In this document: in pieces, positions 48,984-55,940 of the stretch
Layout: each line of letters opens with the position of its first letter
How positions within the stretch are numbered: the stretch's first letter is position 1
Assembly: GCF_000747525.1 (NCBI RefSeq)
Contig: NZ_CP009278.1
Span: 1,798,001 to 1,862,000, forward strand
Reading direction: 5' to 3'
Length of the DNA stretch: 64,000 nt
Source of the DNA: Sphingobacterium sp. ML3W
Lineage (GTDB): Bacteria > Bacteroidota > Bacteroidia > Sphingobacteriales > Sphingobacteriaceae
Position numbers and translations under genes: made by a program
The notes under the pieces: model-generated
Seen by the model: only the letters and a program-made list of their open reading frames with translations
What the model was told of the DNA's origin: nothing
The model's database searches: none

Positions 48984-49182
48984 ATATCGGTAAATCTAGG
49001 ACTTTTTATGTGAGCCAGCAAATATTGTGTTCTATTTTTTTGTTTTCTAACAGGTTTGTTGCTTAAGACACAATTTCATATTTCCTAAAAGTGCGATATG
49101 ATTTTATGCGCATAAAAATCATAATATATTAATTTGGGCTGTTTTATGTTTAGGAATATTAAGGTTCACGATATAAACAACA

Positions 49183-49207
49183 AAAGCCCAACTTTGCTTT
49201 GGGCTTT
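49183..49207 (-). terminator. Terminator beside tRNA remnant 1
   Basis: AAAGCCCAA (49183-49191) pairs with TTGGGCTTT (49199-49207). On the minus strand a TTTTGTTGTTT tract follows. Confidence 0.75.
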
Positions 49208-49216
49208 ATTTTTTGT

Positions 49217-49234
49217 TGGCGGAGAGCGAGGGAT
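49217..49234 (-). pseudogene. Degenerate tRNA 3' end, copy 1
   Basis: On the minus strand the sequence ends in ATCCCTCGCTCTCCGCCA: a T-arm 3' strand, an acceptor strand, discriminator G and encoded CCA. The expected GGTTCGAATCC is altered by an insertion just upstream. No complete cloverleaf can be drawn. Confidence 0.6.
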
Positions 49235-49364
49235 TTGTTACGACCCTCAATCCCCATACACAGTCTGCAACGATATTGTTCGAACCCCACCCAGCGCTTC
49301 TGGTCCGAATCGGCAACTGCTTTTTACAATATTTCATGCAGAGATTAAATTCTGTGCATAAAAA

Positions 49365-49390
49365 AAACCTTCATCTTTCGATGAAGGTTT
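49365..49390 (-). terminator. Terminator beside tRNA remnant 2
   Basis: AAACCTTCATC (49365-49375) pairs with GATGAAGGTTT (49380-49390) across TTTC. A run of T follows on the minus strand. Confidence 0.75.
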
Positions 49391-49393
49391 CTT

Positions 49394-49408
49394 CGGAGAG
49401 CGAGGGAT
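49394..49408 (-). pseudogene. Degenerate tRNA 3' end, copy 2
   Basis: On the minus strand the copy reads ATCCCTCGCTCTCCG. GGGTTC lies a few bases upstream but is separated by extra bases, and the CCA is lost. It is again followed at once by a terminator. Confidence 0.5.
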
Positions 49409-49516
49409 TATTCTATGAACCCTAAATGGGGGAGGCTTCATCAAAAAATAAAGCCATTCACTTCGCTCATTTTTTTGTTGCTTATAGCTTTTGTTTAAGC
49501 AAGCTTACAAAATCTT

Positions 49517-49581
49517 ATAAACAACAAAAGCCCAACTTTGCAGTTGGGCTTTATTTTTTGTTGGCGGAGAGCGAGGGATTC
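49517..49581. repeat. Direct repeat copy B (terminator plus tRNA 3' end)
   Basis: This is the second copy of the 49173-49236 unit, 344 bp away. Confidence 0.85.
49527..49552 (-). terminator. Terminator beside tRNA remnant 3
   Basis: AAAGCCCAAC (49527-49536) pairs with GTTGGGCTTT (49543-49552). A T-rich run follows on the minus strand. Confidence 0.75.
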
Positions 49582-49586
49582 GAACC
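49562..49586 (-). other. tRNA 3' end, copy 3: probable attachment (att) site
   Basis: The minus strand carries an intact GGTTCGAATCC T-loop, then CCTCGCTCTCCG and CCA. Discriminator G with a CTCTCC acceptor strand suggests tRNA-Ser. The sequence 5' of GGTTCGAA does not complete a T-stem or a cloverleaf, as expected where an element has integrated into the 3' end of a tRNA gene. The accessory genes begin on this side. Confidence 0.6.
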
Positions 49587-49836
49587 TTGCTTGTAACTCC
49601 TTGATTTTGTATCTTTTATATCGTATAGTTTTTGCGGGTCTCTAAAAGGTCTCGCTAAAACTAATTACGTTTTTCCTACTTCTGATTTCTTATACAAATA
49701 TACGAAATGAACAGCGTTATTTGATGTTTTAATTCTAATTTATACTTATGTAGATGTCTGTATATTAGTCTTGTTGCGATTGATTTTATATATTTGGGTA
49801 TACATGTTTTATTATAAACCAATTGAGACATTTATT

Positions 49837-50358
49837 ATGGAATTTAGAAATCTTTTTAGTGATTGTGTAGGTATTGGAAATCGGGAATATGTCTTTGATA
49901 TTGTAGTAAATTCTGAAGAGAACTTGAAACTTATTATTTCTGAAAATCAACCTGCAGGTGTAAGAATTTATCAAAATAGTATTTGTGTACCTATTGAGGA
50001 TGTCAAGACTATTAGAGATGCTTTAAATAAGTCACTAAAACGGATTGATAAAATTACTCGAATGAGATCTCATTCTTCATCAGAAATCTTTGAAAATCTT
50101 GGAACGAATGTGAGGATTATTTATAAAGAAGAGATTGGTGTCATTTATGGTCAAAGTCCAAAAAGTTATACATTAGATGATAAACGGAAAACCCATGCTC
50201 GAGCTTATTTGCCTTGGTCCGTTGACGATGACGAGAAACTTGAGAAGCTATTTTGTGATGGTATCAATACTAAGGAATTAGCTGAGATATTTCAACGAAA
50301 CCCTGGGGCCATCATATCTAGGGTCAAAAAGCTAGAATTATGGGAAAAGTACGAATAG
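49837..50358 (+). CDS. PurA-like/HTH two-domain protein
   Basis: The 173-residue product from ATG 49837 has an N-terminal domain (NREYVFDIVVNSEENLKLIIS, then GVRIYQNSICVPIEDV) that resembles the DUF3276/PUR-alpha nucleic-acid-binding fold common in Bacteroidota. The C-terminal domain (LPWSVDDDEKLEKLF, then ELAEIFQRNPGAIISRVKKLEL) is a Myb/SANT-like helical module that recurs at the ends of helicases. It may bind single-stranded DNA or RNA. It is the first gene of the accessory region. Two upstream in-frame starts (49771, 49804) are less likely. Confidence 0.55.
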   Translation: MEFRNLFSDCVGIGNREYVFDIVVNSEENLKLIISENQPAGVRIYQNSICVPIEDVKTIRDALNKSLKRIDKITRMRSHSSSEIFENLGTNVRIIYKEEIGVIYGQSPKSYTLDDKRKTHARAYLPWSVDDDEKLEKLFCDGINTKELAEIFQRNPGAIISRVKKLELWEKYE

Positions 50359-50364
50359 TGCCCT

Positions 50365-50550
50365 TTATAAGCTCTGTTTTATTTGATCGGTATCTAGCCC
50401 CAGATACTGACAAGCTTCATCTATACTGATCAATTGATGGGTTTGTTTATTGTGAATCTTTTTTATGTTGTGATAGATGCGCAGGCTTTGCCGGTAACTC
50501 TTGCCGGTTATTCTGGAAATATCCTTTGGATAAATACAAATTCTTTTCAT
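50365..50550 (-). CDS. Small excisionase-like HTH protein
   Basis: The 61-residue product begins MKRICIYPKDISRITGKSYRQSLR and ends ISIDEACQYLGLDTDQIKQSL. This layout, with a split winged HTH, recurs in small Bacteroidota proteins next to mobile elements and resembles excisionases or phage regulators. It ends 6 bp from the convergent PurA-like gene. The function is inferred only from size and context. Confidence 0.6.
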   Translation of the reverse strand: MKRICIYPKDISRITGKSYRQSLRIYHNIKKIHNKQTHQLISIDEACQYLGLDTDQIKQSL

Positions 50551-50829
50551 AAACAATACTTTATGTACACTTCATCTATGCTGTTGGTTGGCTCTAGACC
50601 ATGGGCAGCTGACTATTATTTAATCCTACCAAGTTGGTAACAACTTGTGGTTTGCATTGGTGGCTATTCCTTGTTGCAATTTACAAATTCTTTATAGTCT
50701 ATTTTAGTAATTGAATGTCTACTAATGCCATTTGGTATGTGCTGCACTGTTTTGTAAGGTAGTTTTTGCAAGTTTTGTCTTATTGGTCACTAATAGCTGC
50801 AGCGGAGGTGAGATTAAAAATTAAGTGAG

Positions 50830-51591
50830 ATGGCAAGACAATCAGGTATTATTAAACTAAAAGGTACTATCGGGGATATTACTTTTTACAAAAGTAAGGA
50901 TGGCTATTTAGCCAGACAAAAAGGAGGGATCGATAAGGACCGGTTTTTAAACGATCCAAAATTTCAGCGTACTCGAGAGAATGCTGCAGAGTTTGGAAGG
51001 GCTGGTAAAGCTAGTAAGGTTTTATGCACAGCAATTCGTCCAGTGTTAAACAAGACACAAGATTCACGTATGATTTCAAGACTTGTCAAATTGATGATGA
51101 AGGTCATCAAGGCAGATGGAATTAGTGATCGTGGTAAGCGAAATGTGCTGGATGGAGAGTTAATCCTTTTGCAGGGATTTGATCTCAATGGAAATGCTAG
51201 ATTATCTGCTACAGTTTATGCACCGGTTTCTTTTAGTATTGATCGCGCATTTGGAATTATGGAAGTCAATGTGCCGAGCTTTAATCCGAATAGTCAGATT
51301 GTTGCTCCTGGGGGCACTACGCATTTTAGATTTATTTCTGCGGGAGTTGAAGTTGATTTTGAGAATGAAACATTTGTTTTGGCTCAAGCTAGTACTGCTG
51401 AATTAAAGTATGATAATTCGAATACAGCATTAACTATTTTGAGTAATGAACTTGATATATCTGATTCTACTAAGCCTTTATTTTTGGTTTTTGGAATTGA
51501 GTTTCTTCAGGAAGTAAATGGTTCTTTCTACTCGTTGAATAACGGCGCATTCAACGCATTGAATTTGGTTGCAATTGATACTGGTGTGTAA
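50830..51591 (+). CDS. Unknown-family protein, first gene of accessory cassette
   Basis: The 253-residue product begins MARQSGIIKLKGTIGDITFYKS and continues DGYLARQKGG, FQRTRENAAEFGRAGKASK and a basic helical segment. The second half is beta-rich (SIDRAFGIMEVNVPSFNP, then TTHFRFISAGVEVDFENE). I recall this N-terminal pattern from many Bacteroidota genomes, next to DUF5675 genes, but without assigned function (DUF6266-like at best). There is no signal peptide or membrane segment. Its stop overlaps the next ATG (TAATG), so the pair is translationally coupled. Confidence 0.7.
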   Translation: MARQSGIIKLKGTIGDITFYKSKDGYLARQKGGIDKDRFLNDPKFQRTRENAAEFGRAGKASKVLCTAIRPVLNKTQDSRMISRLVKLMMKVIKADGISDRGKRNVLDGELILLQGFDLNGNARLSATVYAPVSFSIDRAFGIMEVNVPSFNPNSQIVAPGGTTHFRFISAGVEVDFENETFVLAQASTAELKYDNSNTALTILSNELDISDSTKPLFLVFGIEFLQEVNGSFYSLNNGAFNALNLVAIDTGV

Positions 51592-51995
51592 TGGTTATGC
51601 GGTTATTGCGGACTTATCATAGTCAGGGTACTCATGGTGAGATTTGGATCGGAGGTGAATTTGTTTGTTATGCTATTGAGTTGCCCTGGTTAGATAATGT
51701 CCGCAATAATTCTTGTATTCCGGAAGGGACATATTTACTGGCCAAGCGTTATAGCAAAAAATTTAAGTGGCATGTGTTGGTAAAGGATGTGTATGGGCGC
51801 AGTGAGATTTTGTTTCATCCGGCTAATGATGCGAAGACTGAATTGAGAGGATGTATAGCACCGGTCAGTCGGATTGTTGGAATAGGGGGAGGCGTTCAGT
51901 CAGTAGTTGCTTTTAACAAATTGAGGGAAATGGTTTATGCTTCGATCGATAAAGGTGAGCAGGTTTTGTTGGAAGTATTAAAAAAGGGGGAATGA
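51591..51995 (+). CDS. DUF5675 family protein
   Basis: The 134-residue product matches DUF5675 as I know it: LLRTYHSQGTHGEIWIGGEFVCYAIELPW near the start, split here as YHSQGTHGEIWI then CYAIELPW; then CIPEGTYLLAKRYSKKF, ILFHPANDAKTELRGCIAP and a C-terminal helix. The fold is compared with L,D-transpeptidase-like or lysozyme-inhibitor-like small proteins, but no function is established. It starts at TAATG with the preceding stop, and its own stop overlaps the next gene at ATGA. Confidence 0.85.
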   Translation: MVMRLLRTYHSQGTHGEIWIGGEFVCYAIELPWLDNVRNNSCIPEGTYLLAKRYSKKFKWHVLVKDVYGRSEILFHPANDAKTELRGCIAPVSRIVGIGGGVQSVVAFNKLREMVYASIDKGEQVLLEVLKKGE

Positions 51996-52237
51996 TGAAT
52001 GTGATAGAGAGAGCTCAAGCTCCTACTCCGAAATTTTTTAAGTTGTTGAGAAGTGTAGGGATTATTGTTGCGGCAATCGGAGGAGCCATTCTAACAGCTC
52101 CTATTGCTTTGCCTGCAACACTTATTAGTGTTGGTGGTTATTTGACTGTTGTAGGTGGTGTAATATCTGCTATCAGCCAGATAACTGTTGATGATCAGAA
52201 GGTCGATAAAGGTATAGAGGAGATAAATAATGAATAG
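51992..52237 (+). CDS. Small membrane protein (81 aa), holin-like
   Basis: The product has a short basic N-terminus (APTPKFFKLLR), two adjacent hydrophobic helices (VGIIVAAIGGAILTAPIAL and ISVGGYLTVVGGVISAI) and an acidic tail. This is the layout of a holin or of a similar small membrane protein. ATGA overlap joins it to DUF5675 and a further overlap joins it to the 56-aa gene. Function is inferred only from size and position. Confidence 0.65.
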   Translation: MMNVIERAQAPTPKFFKLLRSVGIIVAAIGGAILTAPIALPATLISVGGYLTVVGGVISAISQITVDDQKVDKGIEEINNE

Positions 52238-52400
52238 AGCTGCTGTTGGTCATGGTACTTTTGGCGGCGTATTGATGGGTATTTATCCGGCATTGATTAT
52301 GGGTGATATTTTGAAAACAATTTTGCTGGCCTCCATTGGCGCGATAGTTAGTTTTTGTGTATCTTTACTACTTGGATCACTGACCAAAAGAAAAAAATAG
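52230..52400 (+). CDS. Tiny membrane protein (56 aa), last gene of cassette
   Basis: ATG at 52230 overlaps the end of the preceding gene by 8 bases; the stop TAG is at 52398. The product is MNRAAVGHGTFGGVLMGIYP followed by two hydrophobic stretches (ALIMGDILKTILLASIGAIV and SFCVSLLLG) and a basic KRKK end. I recognise no family, but the same tail gene appears plausible as part of the cassette. A terminator follows. Confidence 0.6.
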   Translation: MNRAAVGHGTFGGVLMGIYPALIMGDILKTILLASIGAIVSFCVSLLLGSLTKRKK

Positions 52401-52424
52401 AGTTGTGGTGGCTTTATTCAAATT

Positions 52425-52455
52425 AAAAGCTCGGCATTATGTCGAGCTTTTGTTA
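52425..52455 (+). terminator. Terminator of the accessory cassette
   Basis: AAAAGCTCG (52425-52433) pairs with CGAGCTTTT (52443-52451), followed by a T-rich run. Confidence 0.7.
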
Positions 52456-52590
52456 TTTTGATTGATGCAAATAATTATTTGCTTGATGTTGTTGTTTTTA
52501 ATGAGTGACCACGTCTCTGTGCAGATTTCAAAAAAGAACTTAACTCCAAAAGAAAAAGGAAAAAAAGAAAGTCTTTGCTACAATTGCTGA

Positions 52591-52686
52591 AGGCTAATAA
52601 AGCAAGGTTTTTGAGTGAAATACTATCCTACCGTAGGCGGATGGAGATTTCTCTTAAAACCAGGGCTTAACCTTGCTGTTTAGCCT
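52591..52686. ncRNA. Candidate structured RNA element
   Basis: AGGCTA (52591-52596) pairs with TAGCCT (52681-52686), and GCAAGGTT (52602-52609) pairs with AACCTTGC (52669-52676), across a small internal loop. Inside lies a hairpin with ATCC/GGAT and CTA/TAG arms (52625-52642). The strand is undetermined and no T tract follows the outer stem. It could be a small RNA, a leader, or the end structure of the accessory element. Confidence 0.3.
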
Positions 52687-52816
52687 GCTGCATTTAATTT
52701 TGTATTCTTTTTTGTCTTTCTTACAGTGTTTTTATAACGAGTGCGATATTTGTAATTATTGAAAATGGATAATCTGGCTTTGCCTATATTTAAAGCTATA
52801 CTAAAGTAAGTTATGA

Positions 52817-52847
52817 TTTTCGCTTTAAATACCCCATTTTTCGTTTT
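52817..52847 (+). promoter_or_regulatory. LytTR-type direct-repeat operator upstream of the sensor gene
   Basis: TTTTCGCTTT (52817-52826) and TTTTCGTTTT (52838-52847) are direct repeats spaced exactly 21 bp start to start, which suits a LytTR dimer binding one face of DNA. They lie 48 bp before the kinase gene. The same arrangement occurs at 54693-54723. Confidence 0.65.
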
Positions 52848-52894
52848 CATCCGAGATTACATATTTTAAGAATACTAATTTGTAATTTTAGTAT

Positions 52895-53932
52895 ATGCGA
52901 GATACCCCAATTGATAATACTCACCATATGTTAGATGAATTCAAGACTTGGCAACTAGCAGCTTTAGCATTGCTAGCTTCACTTTTTGTAATTTACCCAG
53001 ATATCACTTGGCTGCCTTTTGAACTGAATGAGTTAGTAGGAAGCGCAAAGGTAGAACGGATTATGTTGTTGTTGATTCGCTACAGTTTACTTTCTACTTT
53101 GATCTTTTTATTAGTAAGATATAACTTAAAGTCGTTGCATAGCACTGCACTTTCTAAACGATTCTTTCTCAATCTAATAATTACTGTTACGATATTTGCC
53201 ATTTATGGGGGTATTTGTTATCTACTTTTGGTGAAAATACGTCATTATGGTAGCTTAGTGCTATTCCAGTTTTTCATTGTGTCCGTATTGAGTACATTGG
53301 TTGGTCATATTGCTATGCTGTATCTGGACCAAAGGAAGAAAAACAAAGAAATCGAAGAATTGCGCGTGCAAAATTTGCAAAGCAGTTACGATGCATTGAC
53401 TAATCAGATCAACCCTCATTTTTTCTTTAACTCGCTCAATGGTTTAGCCTCCCTCATTCGTAAGAAGGAGGATCGGGTGACATTGACCTATTTGGATAAG
53501 CTGTCTGATGTATTTCGCTACATCCTTCAAAGTCATAAGAAAGGTCTTGTTACACTAGCTGAAGAATTGGCCTTTGTCACTTCTTTTCAGTACATGATGG
53601 AGGTGCGCTTTTCGGACAAGCTACAGTATCATATCGAAATTGAAAAAAGTAAATTTACATTAAAGCTTCCCGTACTTTCCATCCTTCCGCTGCTAGACAA
53701 TATTGTAGTTCATAATGTGGTAGATAGCGATCACAAAATGCTAGTCAAGATATGGTTAAACGAACAAGATGAATTATGTATCTCTAATCCAATCTATCCG
53801 AAGCTCGTGCGCCCCACAACCAATGGAACGGGTCTTGATAATTTAGAGAGCCGATTCAAGTTGTTGTTAGGGCAATCTATCCGTGTAGAAGATGATGGAA
53901 AGTTATTTACAGTCATATTACCTTTAAAATAA
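52895..53932 (+). CDS. Sensor histidine kinase, LytS/YehU type
   Basis: The 345-residue product has four membrane helices in the first about 150 residues and a short linker. The His_kinase domain (PF06580 type) has the phosphorylated His175 in NQINPHFFFNSLN. The ATP-binding lobe carries LPLLDNIVVHNV and a glycine-poor TGLDNLESRF. It has no separate sensor domain, so it probably senses through the membrane part, as in related proteins. The LytTR regulator gene follows 5 bp later, giving a complete two-component pair. Confidence 0.88.
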   Translation: MRDTPIDNTHHMLDEFKTWQLAALALLASLFVIYPDITWLPFELNELVGSAKVERIMLLLIRYSLLSTLIFLLVRYNLKSLHSTALSKRFFLNLIITVTIFAIYGGICYLLLVKIRHYGSLVLFQFFIVSVLSTLVGHIAMLYLDQRKKNKEIEELRVQNLQSSYDALTNQINPHFFFNSLNGLASLIRKKEDRVTLTYLDKLSDVFRYILQSHKKGLVTLAEELAFVTSFQYMMEVRFSDKLQYHIEIEKSKFTLKLPVLSILPLLDNIVVHNVVDSDHKMLVKIWLNEQDELCISNPIYPKLVRPTTNGTGLDNLESRFKLLLGQSIRVEDDGKLFTVILPLK

Positions 53933-53937
53933 GCGCT

Positions 53938-54690
53938 ATGAGAATCTTAATTGTCGAAGACGAAACTGCAGCATATGAAACCCTGGTTGATATACTTAAA
54001 GAAATTGATCCTACTATAAAGGTAGTTGGGAATACAGAAAGTGTATCACAGACGACAAAATGGTTAAATGAGAATCCTGCACCTGATCTTATACTGATGG
54101 ATATCCATCTATCGGATGGTTCTTCCTTTTTGATATTTGATCATATTACCTTAGAGGTACCCATTATTTTTACTACAGCTTATGATGAGTACGCTATCGA
54201 AGCCTTCAAGGTCAACAGTATAGATTATCTGTTAAAGCCTATAAAGAGCCATGAGTTGCAACTTGCATTGAATAAGTTTAAGAAATTATCGCAACCTGAT
54301 ATTCTAGCCTATCTTTCGCAAATAAGCAATTTGAGCCCAGCTAAGAGCTATAGCGAACGTCTTTTAGTTCCTGTGAAAGATAAGTTGTTACCAATTCCAG
54401 TAATAGAAATCTCCTATTTCTATACGACAGACAAGCATACCGTTATACAATTACAGGATGGGAAGCAGTATCCCTATAGCAAGACTTTGGATCAGATCTT
54501 TCAGATGCTAGACCCTAATCTCTTTTATCGTGCGAATAAGCAATTTATCATCGCGCGTCATGCCATTAAAGATATTACAATTTGGTTTGATAGTCGTCTA
54601 CTTGCCACATTGAACACCGATGTACCAGAGCCTATTTATATCAGCAAAAATAAAGCAGCAGCTTTTAAAGACTGGATGATAGTTGGTTAA
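53938..54690 (+). CDS. LytTR-family response regulator
   Basis: The 250-residue product has a receiver domain with the phosphorylatable Asp55 (LILMDIHLSDG), the acidic pair Glu7-Asp8 and switch Lys100 (YLLKPIK). A LytTR DNA-binding domain follows from about residue 140 (RLLVPVKDKLLPIPVIEISYF, split, then FYRANKQFIIARHAI). LytTR proteins bind direct repeats about 21 bp apart; such repeats are present upstream of its own operon and just after this gene's stop. It is the probable regulator of the enzyme operon that follows. Confidence 0.9.
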   Translation: MRILIVEDETAAYETLVDILKEIDPTIKVVGNTESVSQTTKWLNENPAPDLILMDIHLSDGSSFLIFDHITLEVPIIFTTAYDEYAIEAFKVNSIDYLLKPIKSHELQLALNKFKKLSQPDILAYLSQISNLSPAKSYSERLLVPVKDKLLPIPVIEISYFYTTDKHTVIQLQDGKQYPYSKTLDQIFQMLDPNLFYRANKQFIIARHAIKDITIWFDSRLLATLNTDVPEPIYISKNKAAAFKDWMIVG

Positions 54691-54692
54691 GA

Positions 54693-54723
54693 CTTTCGCT
54701 TTTATTCTTCAGTTTTTCGCTTT
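54693..54723 (+). promoter_or_regulatory. LytTR-type direct-repeat operator upstream of the enzyme operon
   Basis: CTTTCGCTTT (54693-54702) and TTTTCGCTTT (54714-54723) are spaced 21 bp start to start, like the pair at 52817-52847. They begin two bases after the regulator's stop and 113 bp before the hydrolase gene at 54836. Confidence 0.65.
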
Positions 54724-54835
54724 GGTCAGCGTATATATAAATGGAGAGACTATTATTTCGAAGTTTGTCTAAGTTTAAAAAAGATAAAGACATATGAACA
54801 AGTAGCATTTATTGTAAACAAATAATTCAATTTCC

Positions 54836-55921
54836 ATGGAAAATATGACAAGAAAATATGTTTTTATATTGATCATTGTTTTCGGTTTATTTAACGCTCT
54901 TGTTGCACAACCGAAAACAGGAAGATTGCTTATTGCAGAGCAAGGAAGCTTTATGGTTGGTGGTACGCAGACTGTTGTTCCAGGTGCATTTTCAGTAGAC
55001 AATGCGTTAAAACCAGAGGGGCAGACTTATCATGGCGACCATGCCTACATATTCTTTCAAAAACCAGTAAAATCACGTAAGCTTCCTTTAGTTTTCCTAC
55101 ATGGTGCGGGACAGTCCAAGAAAACATGGGAGACTACAGCAGATGGTCGAGAAGGTTTTCAAAATATATTTTTACGTCGCAACTATGCAGTTTATTTGCT
55201 GGATCAACCAAGACGAGGTGAAGCTGGTAAAAGTATGGTTGAAGGGACTGTAAAACCGACTGCCGATGAGCAGTTTTGGTTTACGCAGTTTAGACTTGGC
55301 AATTATCCGGACTATTTTCCAAATGTTCAATTTCCGAAAGATTCGCAATCTCTCGAGCAGTTTTATAGACAGATGACTCCTAATACTGGAGCTTTTGATA
55401 CGAAAGTCGTAAGCGGTGCGATCTCGTCCTTATTTGATAAAATAGGCGACGGGATATTGGTTACGCACTCGCAAGGTGGCGGTCCAGGTTGGATGACAGC
55501 CATCCAAAACGATAAGGTTAAAGGTATTGTCGCTTATGAGCCTTACAGCGGGTTTGTGTTCCCAAAAGGGGAGCTCCCTGCTGCAATTCCGTCTAGTGGA
55601 TTGTTTGGAGAATTGAAAGGAGTAGAAATCTCGGTAGAAGATTTTAAAAAACTAACTAAGCTTCCAATCGTTGTTTATTACGGCGATAATATTGCTAAAG
55701 AGCCAAGTAATGTTTGGAATATGGATCATTGGCGCTCAGGTTTAGAGATGGCTAGATTGTGGGCTGCTACTATTAATAAATATGGTGGAGACGCTCAGGT
55801 GGTACACCTTCCTGAAGTCGGTATCAAAGGCAATACACACTTTCCTTTTTCAGATCTCAATAATATCCAGGTGGCCGATGAATTATCGAAATGGCTAAAG
55901 GAAAAGGATTTAAGTAAGTAA
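54836..55921 (+). CDS. Exported alpha/beta hydrolase
   Basis: The 361-residue product has a Sec signal peptide (YVFILIIVFGLFNALVAQ) and an alpha/beta hydrolase fold. The strand PLVFLHGAGQSKKTW gives the oxyanion region, LLDQPRRGEAG follows, and the nucleophile Ser212 sits in THSQGGG. The C-terminal VHLPEVGIKGNTHFPFSDL carries the probable catalytic His. It likely hydrolyses an ester or lactone in the periplasm. A paralog with the same landmarks lies at 59087, 3.2 kb later in the run. It is the first gene after the LytTR repeats. Confidence 0.85.
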   Translation: MENMTRKYVFILIIVFGLFNALVAQPKTGRLLIAEQGSFMVGGTQTVVPGAFSVDNALKPEGQTYHGDHAYIFFQKPVKSRKLPLVFLHGAGQSKKTWETTADGREGFQNIFLRRNYAVYLLDQPRRGEAGKSMVEGTVKPTADEQFWFTQFRLGNYPDYFPNVQFPKDSQSLEQFYRQMTPNTGAFDTKVVSGAISSLFDKIGDGILVTHSQGGGPGWMTAIQNDKVKGIVAYEPYSGFVFPKGELPAAIPSSGLFGELKGVEISVEDFKKLTKLPIVVYYGDNIAKEPSNVWNMDHWRSGLEMARLWAATINKYGGDAQVVHLPEVGIKGNTHFPFSDLNNIQVADELSKWLKEKDLSK

Positions 55922-55940
55922 TCAAAAAATAAAGAGCAGG

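Larger units (their letters stand above)
49173..49236. repeat. Direct repeat copy A (terminator plus tRNA 3' end)
   Basis: This roughly 64-bp unit recurs at 49517-49581 with only a small difference in the hairpin loop. It carries a terminator stem and the start of the tRNA-like sequence. Confidence 0.85.
48984..49836. other. tRNA-remnant region with no intact protein gene
   Basis: It holds three partial tRNA 3' ends on the minus strand, three terminator hairpins and a 64-bp direct repeat, each listed separately. Short plus-strand frames here read across those elements and are not credible genes. Confidence 0.6.
52401..52894. other. Intergenic region before the sensor kinase
   Basis: It contains the cassette terminator (52425-52451), a candidate structured RNA (52591-52686) and the LytTR-type direct repeats (52817-52847). 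No protein gene is supported. Confidence 0.55.

Noticed and set aside
49134..49425. ORFs of 70-75 aa in the tRNA-remnant region
   Set aside because: They read through terminator hairpins and tRNA pieces and show no protein-like features.
49173..49581. CRISPR array
   Set aside because: The repeats are few, of unequal spacing, and consist of a terminator plus a tRNA end rather than short palindromic repeats with uniform spacers.
52895..54690. Quorum-sensing agr-type system
   Set aside because: The kinase-LytTR pair is similar in type, but no peptide precursor or AgrB-like protease gene is adjacent.
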